The notes under the pieces were generated by a model that saw nothing but the letters and a program-made list of their open reading frames with translations, ran no database searches and was not told the DNA's origin. Positions 47,776-56,874 of a stretch of DNA of 64,000 nt are shown here, in pieces. Numbering within the stretch: the first letter of the stretch is position 1; every line of letters begins with the position of its first letter. The DNA comes from Oleiagrimonas sp963817755 (GTDB taxonomy: Bacteria > Pseudomonadota > Gammaproteobacteria > Xanthomonadales > Rhodanobacteraceae): positions 1,240,001-1,304,000 of the forward strand of contig CAWFPB010000003.1 of NCBI GenBank assembly GCA_963817755.1, given 5' to 3'. Both the position numbers and the translations under genes were made by a program.

Positions 47776-47811
47776 GTCCCATTCCCCATTCCCGTCCGCA
47801 GGAGACCCGAC

Positions 47812-49008
47812 ATGGCCTACACCATCCGCGAACGACTCGCTTCCGAGCTGAAAGACATCCGCAACGACGGCCTGTACAAGGACGAGCGCATCATCACCTC
47901 GCCGCAGTCGGCCCAGATCACGCTGGAAGACGGCAGCAAGGTGCTCAACTTCTGCGCCAACAACTATCTGGGACTGGCCGACAACCCGGAGGTCATCGCC
48001 GCCGCCAAGGAGGCGCTGGACACGCATGGCTTCGGCATGGCCTCGGTGCGCTTCATCTGCGGCACCCAGGACCTGCACAAGCAGCTGGAGGCGAAGATCG
48101 CCGAATTCTTCGGCACCGACGACGCGATCCTGTACGCCGCCTGCTTCGACGCCAACGGCGGCCTGTTCGAACCGCTGTTCGGGGCCGAGGACGCGATCAT
48201 CTCCGATGCGCTCAACCATGCCTCGATCATCGACGGCGTGCGCCTGTGCAAGGCCAAGCGCTTGCGCTATGCCAACTCGGACATGGCGGATCTGGAAAAG
48301 CAGCTGAAAGATGCCGACGCCGCCGGCGTGCGCAGCAAGATCATCACCACCGACGGCGCGTTTTCGATGGACGGCTTCGTCGCCAAGCTGGACGAGATCA
48401 CCGCGCTGGCCGAGCAGTACGGCGCCCTGGTGCACATCGACGAGTGCCACTGCACCGGCTTCCTGGGCGCCACCGGCCGCGGCTCGGCCGAGGTGCACGG
48501 CGTGATGGACAAGATCGACATCTTCACCGGCACCCTGGGCAAGGCCCTGGGCGGCGCCGTGGGCGGCTTCACCACCGGGCGCCAGGAGATCATCGACATG
48601 CTGCGCCAGCGCTCGCGGCCGTACCTGTTCTCCAACTCGCTGCCGCCGCACGTGGTCGCCGCCGGCATCAAGGTGTTCGAGATGCTCGACGCCGCCACCG
48701 ACCTGCGCGAGCAGCTGGTGGAAAACACCACCTACTTCCGCCAGCGCATGACCGAGGCCGGCTTCGACATCAAGCCGGGCAACCATCCGATCGTGCCGGT
48801 GATGATCTACGACGCGCCCAAGGCGCAGGCCATGGCCTCGAAGCTGCTGGACGAGGGCATCTACGTGACCGGCTTCTTCTATCCGGTGGTGCCCAAGGGC
48901 CAGGCGCGCATCCGCACGCAGATGAGCGCGGCGCATACCCGCGAGCAACTGGACAAGGCCATCGACGCCTTCGTGCGCGTGGGGCGCGAAATCGGCGTTC
49001 TGGCCTAG
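47812..49008 (+). CDS. kbl: Glycine C-acetyltransferase (2-amino-3-ketobutyrate CoA ligase)
   Basis: 398 residues, PLP fold type I. Conserved features are NNYLGLADNPEVI, FGMASVRFICGTQDLHKQLE, HIDECHCTGFLGATGRG (PLP Asp region) and GTLGKALGGAVGGF with the Schiff-base lysine near 244. C-terminal YVTGFFYPVVPKGQARIRTQ. With tdh it converts threonine to glycine plus acetyl-CoA. ATG at 47812 behind AGGAG. The tdh-kbl gap (290 bp) is filled by repeats, so the genes may not be tightly coupled. Confidence 0.96.
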   Translation: MAYTIRERLASELKDIRNDGLYKDERIITSPQSAQITLEDGSKVLNFCANNYLGLADNPEVIAAAKEALDTHGFGMASVRFICGTQDLHKQLEAKIAEFFGTDDAILYAACFDANGGLFEPLFGAEDAIISDALNHASIIDGVRLCKAKRLRYANSDMADLEKQLKDADAAGVRSKIITTDGAFSMDGFVAKLDEITALAEQYGALVHIDECHCTGFLGATGRGSAEVHGVMDKIDIFTGTLGKALGGAVGGFTTGRQEIIDMLRQRSRPYLFSNSLPPHVVAAGIKVFEMLDAATDLREQLVENTTYFRQRMTEAGFDIKPGNHPIVPVMIYDAPKAQAMASKLLDEGIYVTGFFYPVVPKGQARIRTQMSAAHTREQLDKAIDAFVRVGREIGVLA

Positions 49009-49170
49009 GCGGATCCGCCTTTCGGCGGCGCATTCTTCCGTTTGCCGTATGGTTCCTGTCCGCTTGCGGTCGTAGGCTGAAAGGCCCGCCGCGGGCAGGG
49101 AACGCACCGCGCGACACCATGCAACCGGCCACGGTCGATCGGACCGCCGCGGCCGCTTGGAGGCAGCGCC

Positions 49171-49647
49171 ATGTCGCCGACTCGACTGCATCAATACCTC
49201 GAACGCGAGAACGAACCCTTCGAGGTCATCCACCACGCCCGGGCGATCACGGCGCGCGCAACCGCCGCCCGGGCGAACATCCGCGACGACATGCTGGCCA
49301 AGACCGTGATGGTCAAACTCGACGGCCGCATGGTGATGGTGGTGCTGCCTGCCTCGCGTCGCGTGCACCTGGAACGCCTGCGCAAGCTGACCGGTGCCGA
49401 CCGCATCGAACTGGCCACCGAAGCCGAGTTTCGCGATCGCTTTCCGGACTGCGAAATCGGCGCGATGCCGCCGTTCGGCAATCTCTACGGGATGGAAGTG
49501 TTCGTCGCCGATGAACTGGCCAAGGACCATGACATCGTCTTCAACGACGGCACCCACACCGACCTGGTGCGCATGCCCTACGAGGCGTTCGAGCGCCTGG
49601 TCGATCCGATCCCGGCCAACGTTTCGCGCCCCGACCATCACGAATAG
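49171..49647 (+). CDS. YbaK/EbsC-family aminoacyl-tRNA deacylase
   Basis: 158 residues with the YbaK/ProX fold: FEVIHHARAITARATAARANIRDDMLAKTVMVKLDGRMVMVVLPA (the conserved Lys is in AKTVMVK), then EFRDRFPDCEIGAMPPFGNLYGMEVFVAD, the typical EIGAxPPFG loop. Such enzymes hydrolyse mischarged tRNAs. It stands alone downstream of kbl and is convergent with the DUF2254 gene. Confidence 0.88.
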   Translation: MSPTRLHQYLERENEPFEVIHHARAITARATAARANIRDDMLAKTVMVKLDGRMVMVVLPASRRVHLERLRKLTGADRIELATEAEFRDRFPDCEIGAMPPFGNLYGMEVFVADELAKDHDIVFNDGTHTDLVRMPYEAFERLVDPIPANVSRPDHHE

Positions 49648-49658
49648 CTCGCAGTGCG

Positions 49659-51026
49659 CTACGCCCCGGGTGCCTGTTCCACGGAAGTAGTCGGTGCCGG
49701 TGACTTCGGGTCGGCGTCGAGGTGAACGCGAATCTGCTCGATCAGCCGCTCAAGCGGTTCGCGATCGGGCGCCCATCCGATGCTGCCTTCCACCAGGGCC
49801 TCGATGGCGTCGACCTGTTGCAGGATCGGCTGCCGCGCCACGCGGGCGCCCTGGCTTTCGGCCAGGGCCAGCAGCACTTCCAGCAGGCGCTTGAGCACGG
49901 CCGCATTGCCGGCCGCGTTCTGGCGGATCTGGTTGAAGGCCAGATGGATGAAGTCGCCCATGCGCAGCGCATTGGTGATGACCCGGATGCACTGCTCGTG
50001 CACGCGCAACTGCGAAGGGAAGCGGCGTCCGGCCACACGCAGCAGCACCGCACCCAGCCAGTTCACGCACATCACGCCGGTGGTGGTCTCGTTGCTGCCG
50101 GGCGAGAGGGCCTTCAGGGCCACGTCGACCAGCTGCCGCAGCCCGTAACCGGGGTCGTTGGCCAGGGTGCGCTGGTTGGCGAACGACCAGGCCTCGTGCA
50201 GGGCCTGCACGTGCTCGTCCTCGACCGGCTCGGGGGAGATCAGTTCGGCCAGCACCTCGTCCTCGACCACGAACATGCCCGCGTTGCGGCGCACCCACAC
50301 CAGGCCGTCACAGGCAATGGCCCCTTCCACCAGGGCGCCGAAGTCGATCCCGGTGATGTACCCGCTGCGCCTGGCATGCACGCGACCTCGATACTCGCCC
50401 TCGGGACGGCGCAGGTCCACGTTCTCGCCCTCCGGGGGCGTGAAGCGCTCGGGGAAATGACGGTCGATGGAGGGCAGCGCTTCGCGCGCGATGGCGGCGA
50501 CCACGTTGGTCGCCTGCAGGCTCTGCACGATGTGGTGAATGAAGAAGATCAGCAGGCCGATGCCGAGGAACGCCAGGCCCAGCGCCGCCAGCAGCGCGAT
50601 TGCAGGCGCATGGTCGTCGGGGCTGGCGCCGGAAAGCGAGCGCAACACCAGCATGCAGTACACGAAGATGCCCAGGAAGCTGCCCAGCACGGCCTGGTTG
50701 GCGCGGTCGCGGACGAAGTTGCGCAGCACACGCGAAGTGTACTGACCCGCCGCCAGGGTGACCGCGGCGATGGTCATCGAGAACACTACGCCGGCGATGG
50801 TGATCATGGAGCTGCCGATCATCTGCAGCATCGCGGAGGCGCCGCGGATGCGCACGTCCATCAGCGGATCGAGCCAGTCCACCGGCTTCCACCATCGGGC
50901 CGGCAACGAAGCGTCGACTGCCAGCAGGCCGGAGGCCAGCAGCACCGAACCGAGCACGATCAGCATCGGCACGAACCACAGGCTGGTGCGCAGGGCGTCC
51001 AGCCACAGGCGTATTCGGCTCATCAT
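49659..51026 (-). CDS. DUF2254 membrane protein
   Basis: 455 residues. Four membrane spans occupy the first ~165 residues (LWFVPMLIVLGSVLLASGLLAV, MLQMIGSSMITIAGVVFSMTIAAVTLAAGQ, AVLGSFLGIFVYCMLVLRSL, ALLAALGLAFLGIGLLIFFIHHIV). A long soluble C-terminal domain follows (GYITGIDFGALVEGAIACDGLVWVRRNAG, YGLRQLVDVALKALSPGSNETTT). All are DUF2254 hallmarks, including QFTSRVLRxF-like QYTSRVLRNF. Function unknown. ATG at 51026, with a second Met next to it. Confidence 0.88.
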   Translation of the reverse strand: MMSRIRLWLDALRTSLWFVPMLIVLGSVLLASGLLAVDASLPARWWKPVDWLDPLMDVRIRGASAMLQMIGSSMITIAGVVFSMTIAAVTLAAGQYTSRVLRNFVRDRANQAVLGSFLGIFVYCMLVLRSLSGASPDDHAPAIALLAALGLAFLGIGLLIFFIHHIVQSLQATNVVAAIAREALPSIDRHFPERFTPPEGENVDLRRPEGEYRGRVHARRSGYITGIDFGALVEGAIACDGLVWVRRNAGMFVVEDEVLAELISPEPVEDEHVQALHEAWSFANQRTLANDPGYGLRQLVDVALKALSPGSNETTTGVMCVNWLGAVLLRVAGRRFPSQLRVHEQCIRVITNALRMGDFIHLAFNQIRQNAAGNAAVLKRLLEVLLALAESQGARVARQPILQQVDAIEALVEGSIGWAPDREPLERLIEQIRVHLDADPKSPAPTTSVEQAPGA

Positions 51027-51181
51027 CGGCGCGCGCCTCCCTTGCGTCGGTCCGTCGGGTCACCCGTTCCGGGGCCAGTCTACACACCCGGCGGTCCGGT
51101 GCATCGTCACCGCTAAATGCATCCATTGCATGCCGGCCTGCGTACTTGTCCCTGAAGCCCAAATCTTCCGGTGTCGCCCGC

Positions 51182-52144
51182 ATGAGTCCAGCCGCAACCA
51201 GACCGTCCCTGCCCCGCCGATGCCTCGTCGCGTTGCGGCAGTGGTTCGACACCGGCGCCGCTGCCGAAAGCGCCGCGGGCGGCGATCCAGACCGCATCGA
51301 CTGGGCTCGCGTGGTGCCGTTCATCGGCATGCACCTGGCCTGCCTGGCGGTGTTCTGGGTGGGCTTTTCCTGGTTTGCGCTGTGGACGGCCGTGGCGCTG
51401 TATGCGGTACGCATGTTCGCGGTGACCGCCTTCTACCATCGCTACTTCTCGCACCGCGCCTTCCGCGCACCGCGCGCGGTGCAGTTCGCGTTCGCCGTGC
51501 TCGGCGCCAGCGCGGTGCAGCGCGGGCCGCTGTGGTGGGCCGCGCACCACCGCAACCACCACCGCCATTCGGACCAGCCCAAGGACGTGCATTCGCCGGT
51601 CCAGCACGGCTTCTGGCGCAGCCACATGGGCTGGTTCCTGACCCGCCGCGGCTTCGCCACCGACTGGTCGTCCATCCCCGATTTGGCCCGGTACCCCGAA
51701 CTGCGCCTGCTGGACCGCTTCGACATCCTGGTACCGGTGGCCCTGGCCGCGGGCCTGTTTTTCCTGGGCCAGTGGCTGCACGTCGCGAACCCTTCCCTGG
51801 GGGTGACCGGCGGGCAGCTGCTGGTCTGGGGGTTCTTCGTCTCCACGGTGGTGCTGTTCCACGCCACCGGCAGCATCAACTCGCTGTGCCACCGCTTCGG
51901 CTCGCGCCGCTTCGCCACCCGCGACGAGAGCCGCAACAACCTGTGGCTGGCGCTGCTGACCTTCGGCGAGGGCTGGCACAACAACCATCACCACTTCCCC
52001 GGTTCGGCGCGCCAGGGTTTCCGCTGGTGGGAAGTCGACCTGACCTACTACCTGTTGCGGGGCATGGCTGCCTTCGGACTGATCGGTTCGCTCAAGGCGG
52101 TGCCTACCGGGCTGCGTCGTTCCAGTGAAGGCGGTGATGCATGA
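51182..52144 (+). CDS. Acyl-CoA / fatty-acid desaturase, first gene of a lipid-modification operon
   Basis: 320 residues from the ATG at 51182 (an in-frame TTG lies at 51146). The three histidine boxes of membrane di-iron desaturases are HRYFSH, HHRNHHRH and HNNHHHF, set among four spans. It would introduce a cis double bond, probably delta-9, into acyl chains using O2. Its last codon overlaps the next ATG (GCATGA), so it is coupled to the FAD oxidoreductase. First of seven closely packed genes to 57943. Confidence 0.88.
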   Translation: MSPAATRPSLPRRCLVALRQWFDTGAAAESAAGGDPDRIDWARVVPFIGMHLACLAVFWVGFSWFALWTAVALYAVRMFAVTAFYHRYFSHRAFRAPRAVQFAFAVLGASAVQRGPLWWAAHHRNHHRHSDQPKDVHSPVQHGFWRSHMGWFLTRRGFATDWSSIPDLARYPELRLLDRFDILVPVALAAGLFFLGQWLHVANPSLGVTGGQLLVWGFFVSTVVLFHATGSINSLCHRFGSRRFATRDESRNNLWLALLTFGEGWHNNHHHFPGSARQGFRWWEVDLTYYLLRGMAAFGLIGSLKAVPTGLRRSSEGGDA

Positions 52145-53391
52145 AGCAGCGCATTGCTGTCATCGGCTCGGGTATCGCCGGACTGGCCAGCGCCTGGCTG
52201 CTGTCGCGCCGCTACGAGGTGGTGCTGTACGAGGCCGGCGACCGGCTCGGCGGCCACACCCACACCCACGCTGTGGAACGGGGCGGACGGCAGTACGCCG
52301 TCGACAGCGGCTTCATCGTGTTCAACCCCGTGCACTACCCGTTGCTGTGCCGGATGTTCGACGAGCTGGGCGTGGCCAGCCAGCCGACCACGATGAGCTT
52401 CGCGGTGCGCGACGAGCGCAGCGGACTGGAATACAACGCCACCAGCCTGGCACGGCTGTTCTGCCAGCGCCGCAACCTGTTTTCGCTGCGCTTCCACGGC
52501 ATGGTGCGCGACATCATGCGCTTCTACCGCGAGGCACCGGCCCTGCTGGACCTGGACGGACCCGGCCCGACCCTGGGTGAATACCTGCAGTCGAACCGCT
52601 ACGGCGCCGCCTTCCGCGAACAGCACATCGTGCCCATGGCCTGTGCGCTGTGGTCTTCGCCGGCGGCCCGGGTGCTGGACTTCCCGGCCGTCTACCTGGT
52701 GCGCTTCATGGCCAACCACCACATGCTGCAGGTGGACGGGCGCCCGACCTGGCGCGTGGTGCGCGGCGGTTCCAGCCGCTACATCGACGCCCTGCGCGAA
52801 CGCTGGCACGTGAGTGAGCGCATCGGCGATCCGGTGCGGCGCATCGTGCGCAACGGCGACGGAGTCAGCGTCCAGTCCGATGCCGGACGCGAGCACTTCG
52901 ACCAGGTGGTGCTGGCCTGCCACAGCGACCAGGCCCTGGCCCTGCTGGATGCCCCCACTCCGGCCGAACGCGAGATCCTCGGCGCGATCGCCTGGCAAGA
53001 CAACGACACCGTGCTGCACACCGACACCCGCGTGCTGCCGCGCAACCGCCGTGCCTGGGCGGCCTGGAACGCGCTGATCCCGCAACAGCCGGGCGAGGCC
53101 TGCACGGTCAGCTACGACATGAACCAGTTGCAGTCGATCGAGGCACCGGAGACTTTCGTGGTGTCGCTCAACTGCACCGACCGCATCGATCCGGACCGGA
53201 TCCTGGCGCGCATGCGCTACCAGCATCCGGTCTACACCCACGACACCGTCGCCGCGCAGGGCCGGCGCTCGGAAATCCAGGGTGGCAAGCAGACCTGGTT
53301 CGCCGGTGCCTGGTGGGGCTGGGGCTTCCACGAGGACGGCATGCGCAGCGCGGTCGAGGTGGCCGCCGGCCTGGGGGTGGACTGGACATGA
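52141..53391 (+). CDS. NAD(P)/FAD-dependent amine-oxidase-like protein of the lipid operon
   Basis: 416 residues. FAD-binding AVIGSGIAGLASAWLLSRRYEVVLYEAGDRLGGHTHTH at the N-terminus and a C-terminal FAVAWWGWGFHEDGMRSAVEVA (here FAGAWWGWGFHEDGM). It matches the COG2907 family that is almost always encoded with a DUF1365 protein and a cyclopropane synthase. Probably acts on membrane acyl chains (oxidation or desaturation of the methylated chain); this role is inference. Overlaps both neighbours by ATGA. Confidence 0.85.
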   Translation: MKQRIAVIGSGIAGLASAWLLSRRYEVVLYEAGDRLGGHTHTHAVERGGRQYAVDSGFIVFNPVHYPLLCRMFDELGVASQPTTMSFAVRDERSGLEYNATSLARLFCQRRNLFSLRFHGMVRDIMRFYREAPALLDLDGPGPTLGEYLQSNRYGAAFREQHIVPMACALWSSPAARVLDFPAVYLVRFMANHHMLQVDGRPTWRVVRGGSSRYIDALRERWHVSERIGDPVRRIVRNGDGVSVQSDAGREHFDQVVLACHSDQALALLDAPTPAEREILGAIAWQDNDTVLHTDTRVLPRNRRAWAAWNALIPQQPGEACTVSYDMNQLQSIEAPETFVVSLNCTDRIDPDRILARMRYQHPVYTHDTVAAQGRRSEIQGGKQTWFAGAWWGWGFHEDGMRSAVEVAAGLGVDWT

Positions 53392-54227
53392 ACGCAATGC
53401 TGCGCAATTTCCACGCCGGGACGTCCAGGACCGACAAGGCAAGCAGGCACGAACTCGATGCCGCGACACCGCTGGCCAGCGGCATCTACGAGGGCTGGGT
53501 GCGGCACCGCCGCCATGCCCCTCATCCGCACGCCTTCCGCTACCGCGTGGCCATGCTGTACCTGGACCTGGCCGAGCTGGACGGGCTGTTCGACCGCCAT
53601 CCGCTGTGGTCGCAGGGTCGGCGCAACCTGGCCGCGTTCCGTCGCGAAGACTACCTGGGACCGGTCGACCTTCCGCTGGACGAGGCGGTGCGCCGGCGCG
53701 TGGCCGAAGCCACCGGCACGCGACCGGCCGGACCGATCCGCCTGCTGACCCACGTGCGCTATTTCGGTTACGTGTTCAATCCGGTCAGCTTCTACTACTG
53801 CTATGGCAGCGACGGCGTCACGCTGGAAACCATCGTCGCCGAGATTACCAACACGCCGTGGAAGGAACGCCATGCCTATGTCCTGACCCTGCGCGAAGCC
53901 GTGCGCCACGGCCGTGCCTCGGCATGGCGTTTTGCCAAGGACTTCCATGTCTCGCCGTTCATGCCCATGCAGCGCAACTACGCCTGGCGCTTCACCGCGC
54001 CGGGCGCGGACCTGCACGTGCACATGGATGTGCTTGAAGGCGAGACCCGCGAATTCGACGCCACCCTGGCACTCAGGCGCCGTCCTCTGGACCGGCGCGG
54101 ACTGACCCGGGTACTGCTGCGTTACCCGCTGATGACGATGAAGGTCATCGCCGCCATCCACTGGCAGGCCCTGCGCCTTTGGCTCAAGCGCAACCCCGTC
54201 CACGACCATCCCGGCAAGCGCCGCTAG
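53388..54227 (+). CDS. DUF1365 family protein
   Basis: 279 residues. IYEGWVRHRRHAPHPHAFRYRVAMLYLDLAELDGL, then RLLTHVRYFGYVFNPVSFYYCYGSDG and FAKDFHVSPFMPMQRNYAWRF, the DUF1365 signature set. The function is unknown, but the family is tied to COG2907 and CFA genes. Its ATG overlaps the stop of the preceding gene (ATGA). A run of basic residues ends the protein (HPGKRR). Confidence 0.88.
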   Translation: MNAMLRNFHAGTSRTDKASRHELDAATPLASGIYEGWVRHRRHAPHPHAFRYRVAMLYLDLAELDGLFDRHPLWSQGRRNLAAFRREDYLGPVDLPLDEAVRRRVAEATGTRPAGPIRLLTHVRYFGYVFNPVSFYYCYGSDGVTLETIVAEITNTPWKERHAYVLTLREAVRHGRASAWRFAKDFHVSPFMPMQRNYAWRFTAPGADLHVHMDVLEGETREFDATLALRRRPLDRRGLTRVLLRYPLMTMKVIAAIHWQALRLWLKRNPVHDHPGKRR

Positions 54228-54246
54228 ATCTTCAGGAGAACGCTTC

Positions 54247-55533
54247 ATGGACATGCGAATCGACCAGGTCTGCTCCGACCGCAACCGCTCCTTCACCGCC
54301 CTGGAGCGGATGCTGCGCGGGCGCCTCGTGGCGCAGATGCAGCAACTGGAGGGCTGCCGGCTGACCCTATGCGATGCGCTGGGCGAGGAGCAACTGGGCC
54401 AGCCCGCCGCCCGCGACGGCGACACGCTGGCCGTGGAAATCCGCGTGCGCGACCCGGCCTTCTACCGCGCCGTCGCGGCCAACGGCAGCGTCGGCGCCGG
54501 CGAGGCCTACATGGACGGGCTGTGGCAGTGCGACGACCTGGTCGCGCTGGTGCGCATCCTGGTGCGCAACCGCGCCATCCTCGACGGCATGGAATCGGGC
54601 CTGGCCCGGCTGGGCGGCATGGCGCTGCGCGTCTGGCATGCCCTGCGCCGCAACACCCGCAACGGCAGCCGGCGCAACATCGCCGCGCACTACGATCTGG
54701 GCAACACGCTGTTCGAGCTGTTCCTCGATCCGTCGCTGATGTATTCCTCGGCCATCTTCGCCGATGAGCGCGAATCGCTCGACGTGGCCGCCACGCGCAA
54801 GCTCGAGCGCATCTGCCGCAAGCTGGACCTGTCCGCGGAAGACCACGTGGTGGAAATCGGCACCGGCTGGGGCGGCTTCGCCATCCACGCCGCCTCGCGC
54901 TACGGCTGCCGCGTGACCACCACCACGATCTCGCGCGAGCAGTACGACCTGGCGCGCCAGCGCATTGCGCGGGCCGGCCTGTCCGACCGCGTGACGGTGC
55001 TGCTGGAGGACTACCGGGACCTGGAAGGGACCTACGACAAGCTGGTATCGATCGAGATGATCGAGGCCATCGGCCACTCGTACCTGGAAACCTACTTCGA
55101 GACCGTGTGCCGGCTGCTCAAGCCCGACGGCCTGGCCCTGATCCAGGCCATCACCATCGAGGACCACCGCTATCACCAGGCGCTGCACTCGGTCGACTTC
55201 ATCAAGCGCTTCATCTTTCCCGGCAGCTTCATCCCCTGCGTGACCGCGATGTTGTCGGCGGCATCCAACACCACGGACCTGCGCCTGTACAACCTGGAGG
55301 ACATCGGCCAAAGCTACGCGCTGACCCTGCGCGCCTGGCGCGAGCGTTTCCTCGATCGCCTGCCGCAGGTGCGCGAACTGGGCTACGACGCGCGCTTCAC
55401 GCGCATGTGGGAGTTCTACCTGGCCTACTGCGAGGGCGGCTTCCTGGAGCGCTCGATCGGCGACGTGCAGATGCTCTTCACGCGCCCCGGCAACCGCCGC
55501 GCGCCGTGGCTGCCCGACCTGGAGCACGCATGA
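54247..55533 (+). CDS. cfa: Cyclopropane-fatty-acyl-phospholipid synthase
   Basis: 428 residues. The N-terminal lipid-binding domain is followed by a SAM methyltransferase domain: RNIAAHYDLGNTLFELFLDPSLMYSSAIF, VVEIGTGWGGFAIHAA (SAM motif), VSIEMIEAIGHSYLETYF and IQAITIEDHRYHQALHSVDFIKRFIFPGSFIP. All are CFA synthase hallmarks. It methylenates cis double bonds in membrane phospholipids; in furan-fatty-acid producers a homologue adds a methyl group instead. RBS AGGAG upstream. Overlaps the DUF2878 gene. Confidence 0.92.
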   Translation: MDMRIDQVCSDRNRSFTALERMLRGRLVAQMQQLEGCRLTLCDALGEEQLGQPAARDGDTLAVEIRVRDPAFYRAVAANGSVGAGEAYMDGLWQCDDLVALVRILVRNRAILDGMESGLARLGGMALRVWHALRRNTRNGSRRNIAAHYDLGNTLFELFLDPSLMYSSAIFADERESLDVAATRKLERICRKLDLSAEDHVVEIGTGWGGFAIHAASRYGCRVTTTTISREQYDLARQRIARAGLSDRVTVLLEDYRDLEGTYDKLVSIEMIEAIGHSYLETYFETVCRLLKPDGLALIQAITIEDHRYHQALHSVDFIKRFIFPGSFIPCVTAMLSAASNTTDLRLYNLEDIGQSYALTLRAWRERFLDRLPQVRELGYDARFTRMWEFYLAYCEGGFLERSIGDVQMLFTRPGNRRAPWLPDLEHA

Positions 55534-56078
55534 ACATCTGGGCCAACATCATCGGCTACCAGCTGATGTGGCTGGCCGCCGTGTGGGGCGCCGGACACGG
55601 CCTGTGGTGGCCCGGTGTGGCCGCGGCCGCGGTGTTCGTGACCTGGGGCCTGGCCCGCCGCGGCGCTCGCACCGATCTGGTCCTGATGGCCTTCGTGGTG
55701 CCGATCGGCTGCGCCATGGATTCGCTGCTGGCCGCCAGCGGCCTGGTCGCCTACGGCGCACCGGTACCGTCCGTGCACCTGGCGCCGCTGTGGATCGCGG
55801 CAATCTGGTGCAGCTTCGCCCTGACCCTGCGCCACACCTTCCGCTTTCTCTTCGGCCGTCCCCTGCTCGCCGCGCTGTTCGGCGCCCTCGGTGCGCCCCT
55901 GGCGTACCTGGGCGCCGCGCGCGGCTGGAGCGCGATCGCGTTCGGTCACGGCCCGTGGCCGGCACTGGCCGCGCTGGCCGCACTGTGGGCGCTGGCGATG
56001 CCGCTGATGCTGTACATCGCCACCCGCCTGGAGCGGCGCCACGATCCGGTCGGCCATGGAGGACATGCCCATGCGTGA
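55530..56078 (+). CDS. DUF2878 membrane protein
   Basis: 182 residues, about six spans, starting MNIWANIIGYQLMWLAAVWGAGHGLWWPGV. RTDLVLMAFVVPIGCAMDSLLAASGLVAY and WIAAIWCSFALTLRHTFRFLF match DUF2878, a small membrane protein routinely found beside CFA and DUF1295 genes. Role unknown. Start ATG overlaps the cfa stop. Confidence 0.87.
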   Translation: MNIWANIIGYQLMWLAAVWGAGHGLWWPGVAAAAVFVTWGLARRGARTDLVLMAFVVPIGCAMDSLLAASGLVAYGAPVPSVHLAPLWIAAIWCSFALTLRHTFRFLFGRPLLAALFGALGAPLAYLGAARGWSAIAFGHGPWPALAALAALWALAMPLMLYIATRLERRHDPVGHGGHAHA

Positions 56079-56874
56079 GCTCCCGCTGTGGATCCAGCCG
56101 CTGGTGGTCCTTGCCGGCACCTGCGTGCCCATGGTGCTGGCCTGGCTGCGCCAGCGCGCGACTCGCAACGCCGGCATCGTCGACGTGGTGTGGGCCGGCT
56201 CCATGGCCGCCAGCGCGCTGTGGTATGCGTGGATCGCACCCGGCGCCGTCGGCGTGCGGATCGCGGTGGCGTTGCTGGGCGGGCTGTGGGGCCTGCGCCT
56301 GTGCCTGTTCCTGCTGCGCCGCGTGCGCGGCGAGGCCGAGGACGGCCGCTACGCCTACCTGCGCCAGCACTGGAACGACGCCCAGGGCAAGTTCCTGGTC
56401 TTCTTCCTGGCCCAGGCCGGCTTCACCGCGCTGCTTTCGCTGCCGTTCCTGGCCGTGACCTGGAATCCGGCGACGCCACCGGCATGGGCCTGGATCGCGG
56501 CGCTGGCCATCTGGCTGCTGTCCGTGGCCGGCGAGGCCCTGGCCGACCGCCAGCTGGCGCGTTTCCGCACCGACCCAGCAAACCGCGGGCGCACCTGCCG
56601 CGCCGGCCTGTGGCGCTTCTCGCGCCATCCCAACTACTTCTTCGAGTGGCTGCACTGGTTCGCCTACCCGCTGCTGGCGATCGGCTCGCCCGTCGCCTGG
56701 CTGGCATGGTCCGGGCCGGTGCTGATGCTCGCCTTCCTGTATCGCCTGACCGGCATTCCCTACACCGAGGCGCAGGCCCTGCGCAGCCGCGGCGAGGACT
56801 ACCGCGACTACCAGCGCACGACCAGCGCCTTCATCCCCTGGTTCCCCAAGGAGGTCACTCCCGATGAGCGATAG
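56071..56874 (+). CDS. DUF1295 membrane protein (steroid-reductase-like)
   Basis: 267 residues from the ATG at 56071, chosen by GGAGG spacing (two in-frame ATGs lie just before it). Six or seven spans, with the C-terminal RFSRHPNYFFEWLHWFAYPLLAIGSP and EDYRDYQRTTSAFIPWFPK, characteristic of DUF1295, related to 5-alpha-steroid reductases and isoprenylcysteine methyltransferases. Possibly reduces or modifies a lipid double bond using NAD(P)H (inference). Overlaps the DUF2878 stop and the next methyltransferase start. Confidence 0.88.
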   Translation: MRELPLWIQPLVVLAGTCVPMVLAWLRQRATRNAGIVDVVWAGSMAASALWYAWIAPGAVGVRIAVALLGGLWGLRLCLFLLRRVRGEAEDGRYAYLRQHWNDAQGKFLVFFLAQAGFTALLSLPFLAVTWNPATPPAWAWIAALAIWLLSVAGEALADRQLARFRTDPANRGRTCRAGLWRFSRHPNYFFEWLHWFAYPLLAIGSPVAWLAWSGPVLMLAFLYRLTGIPYTEAQALRSRGEDYRDYQRTTSAFIPWFPKEVTPDER

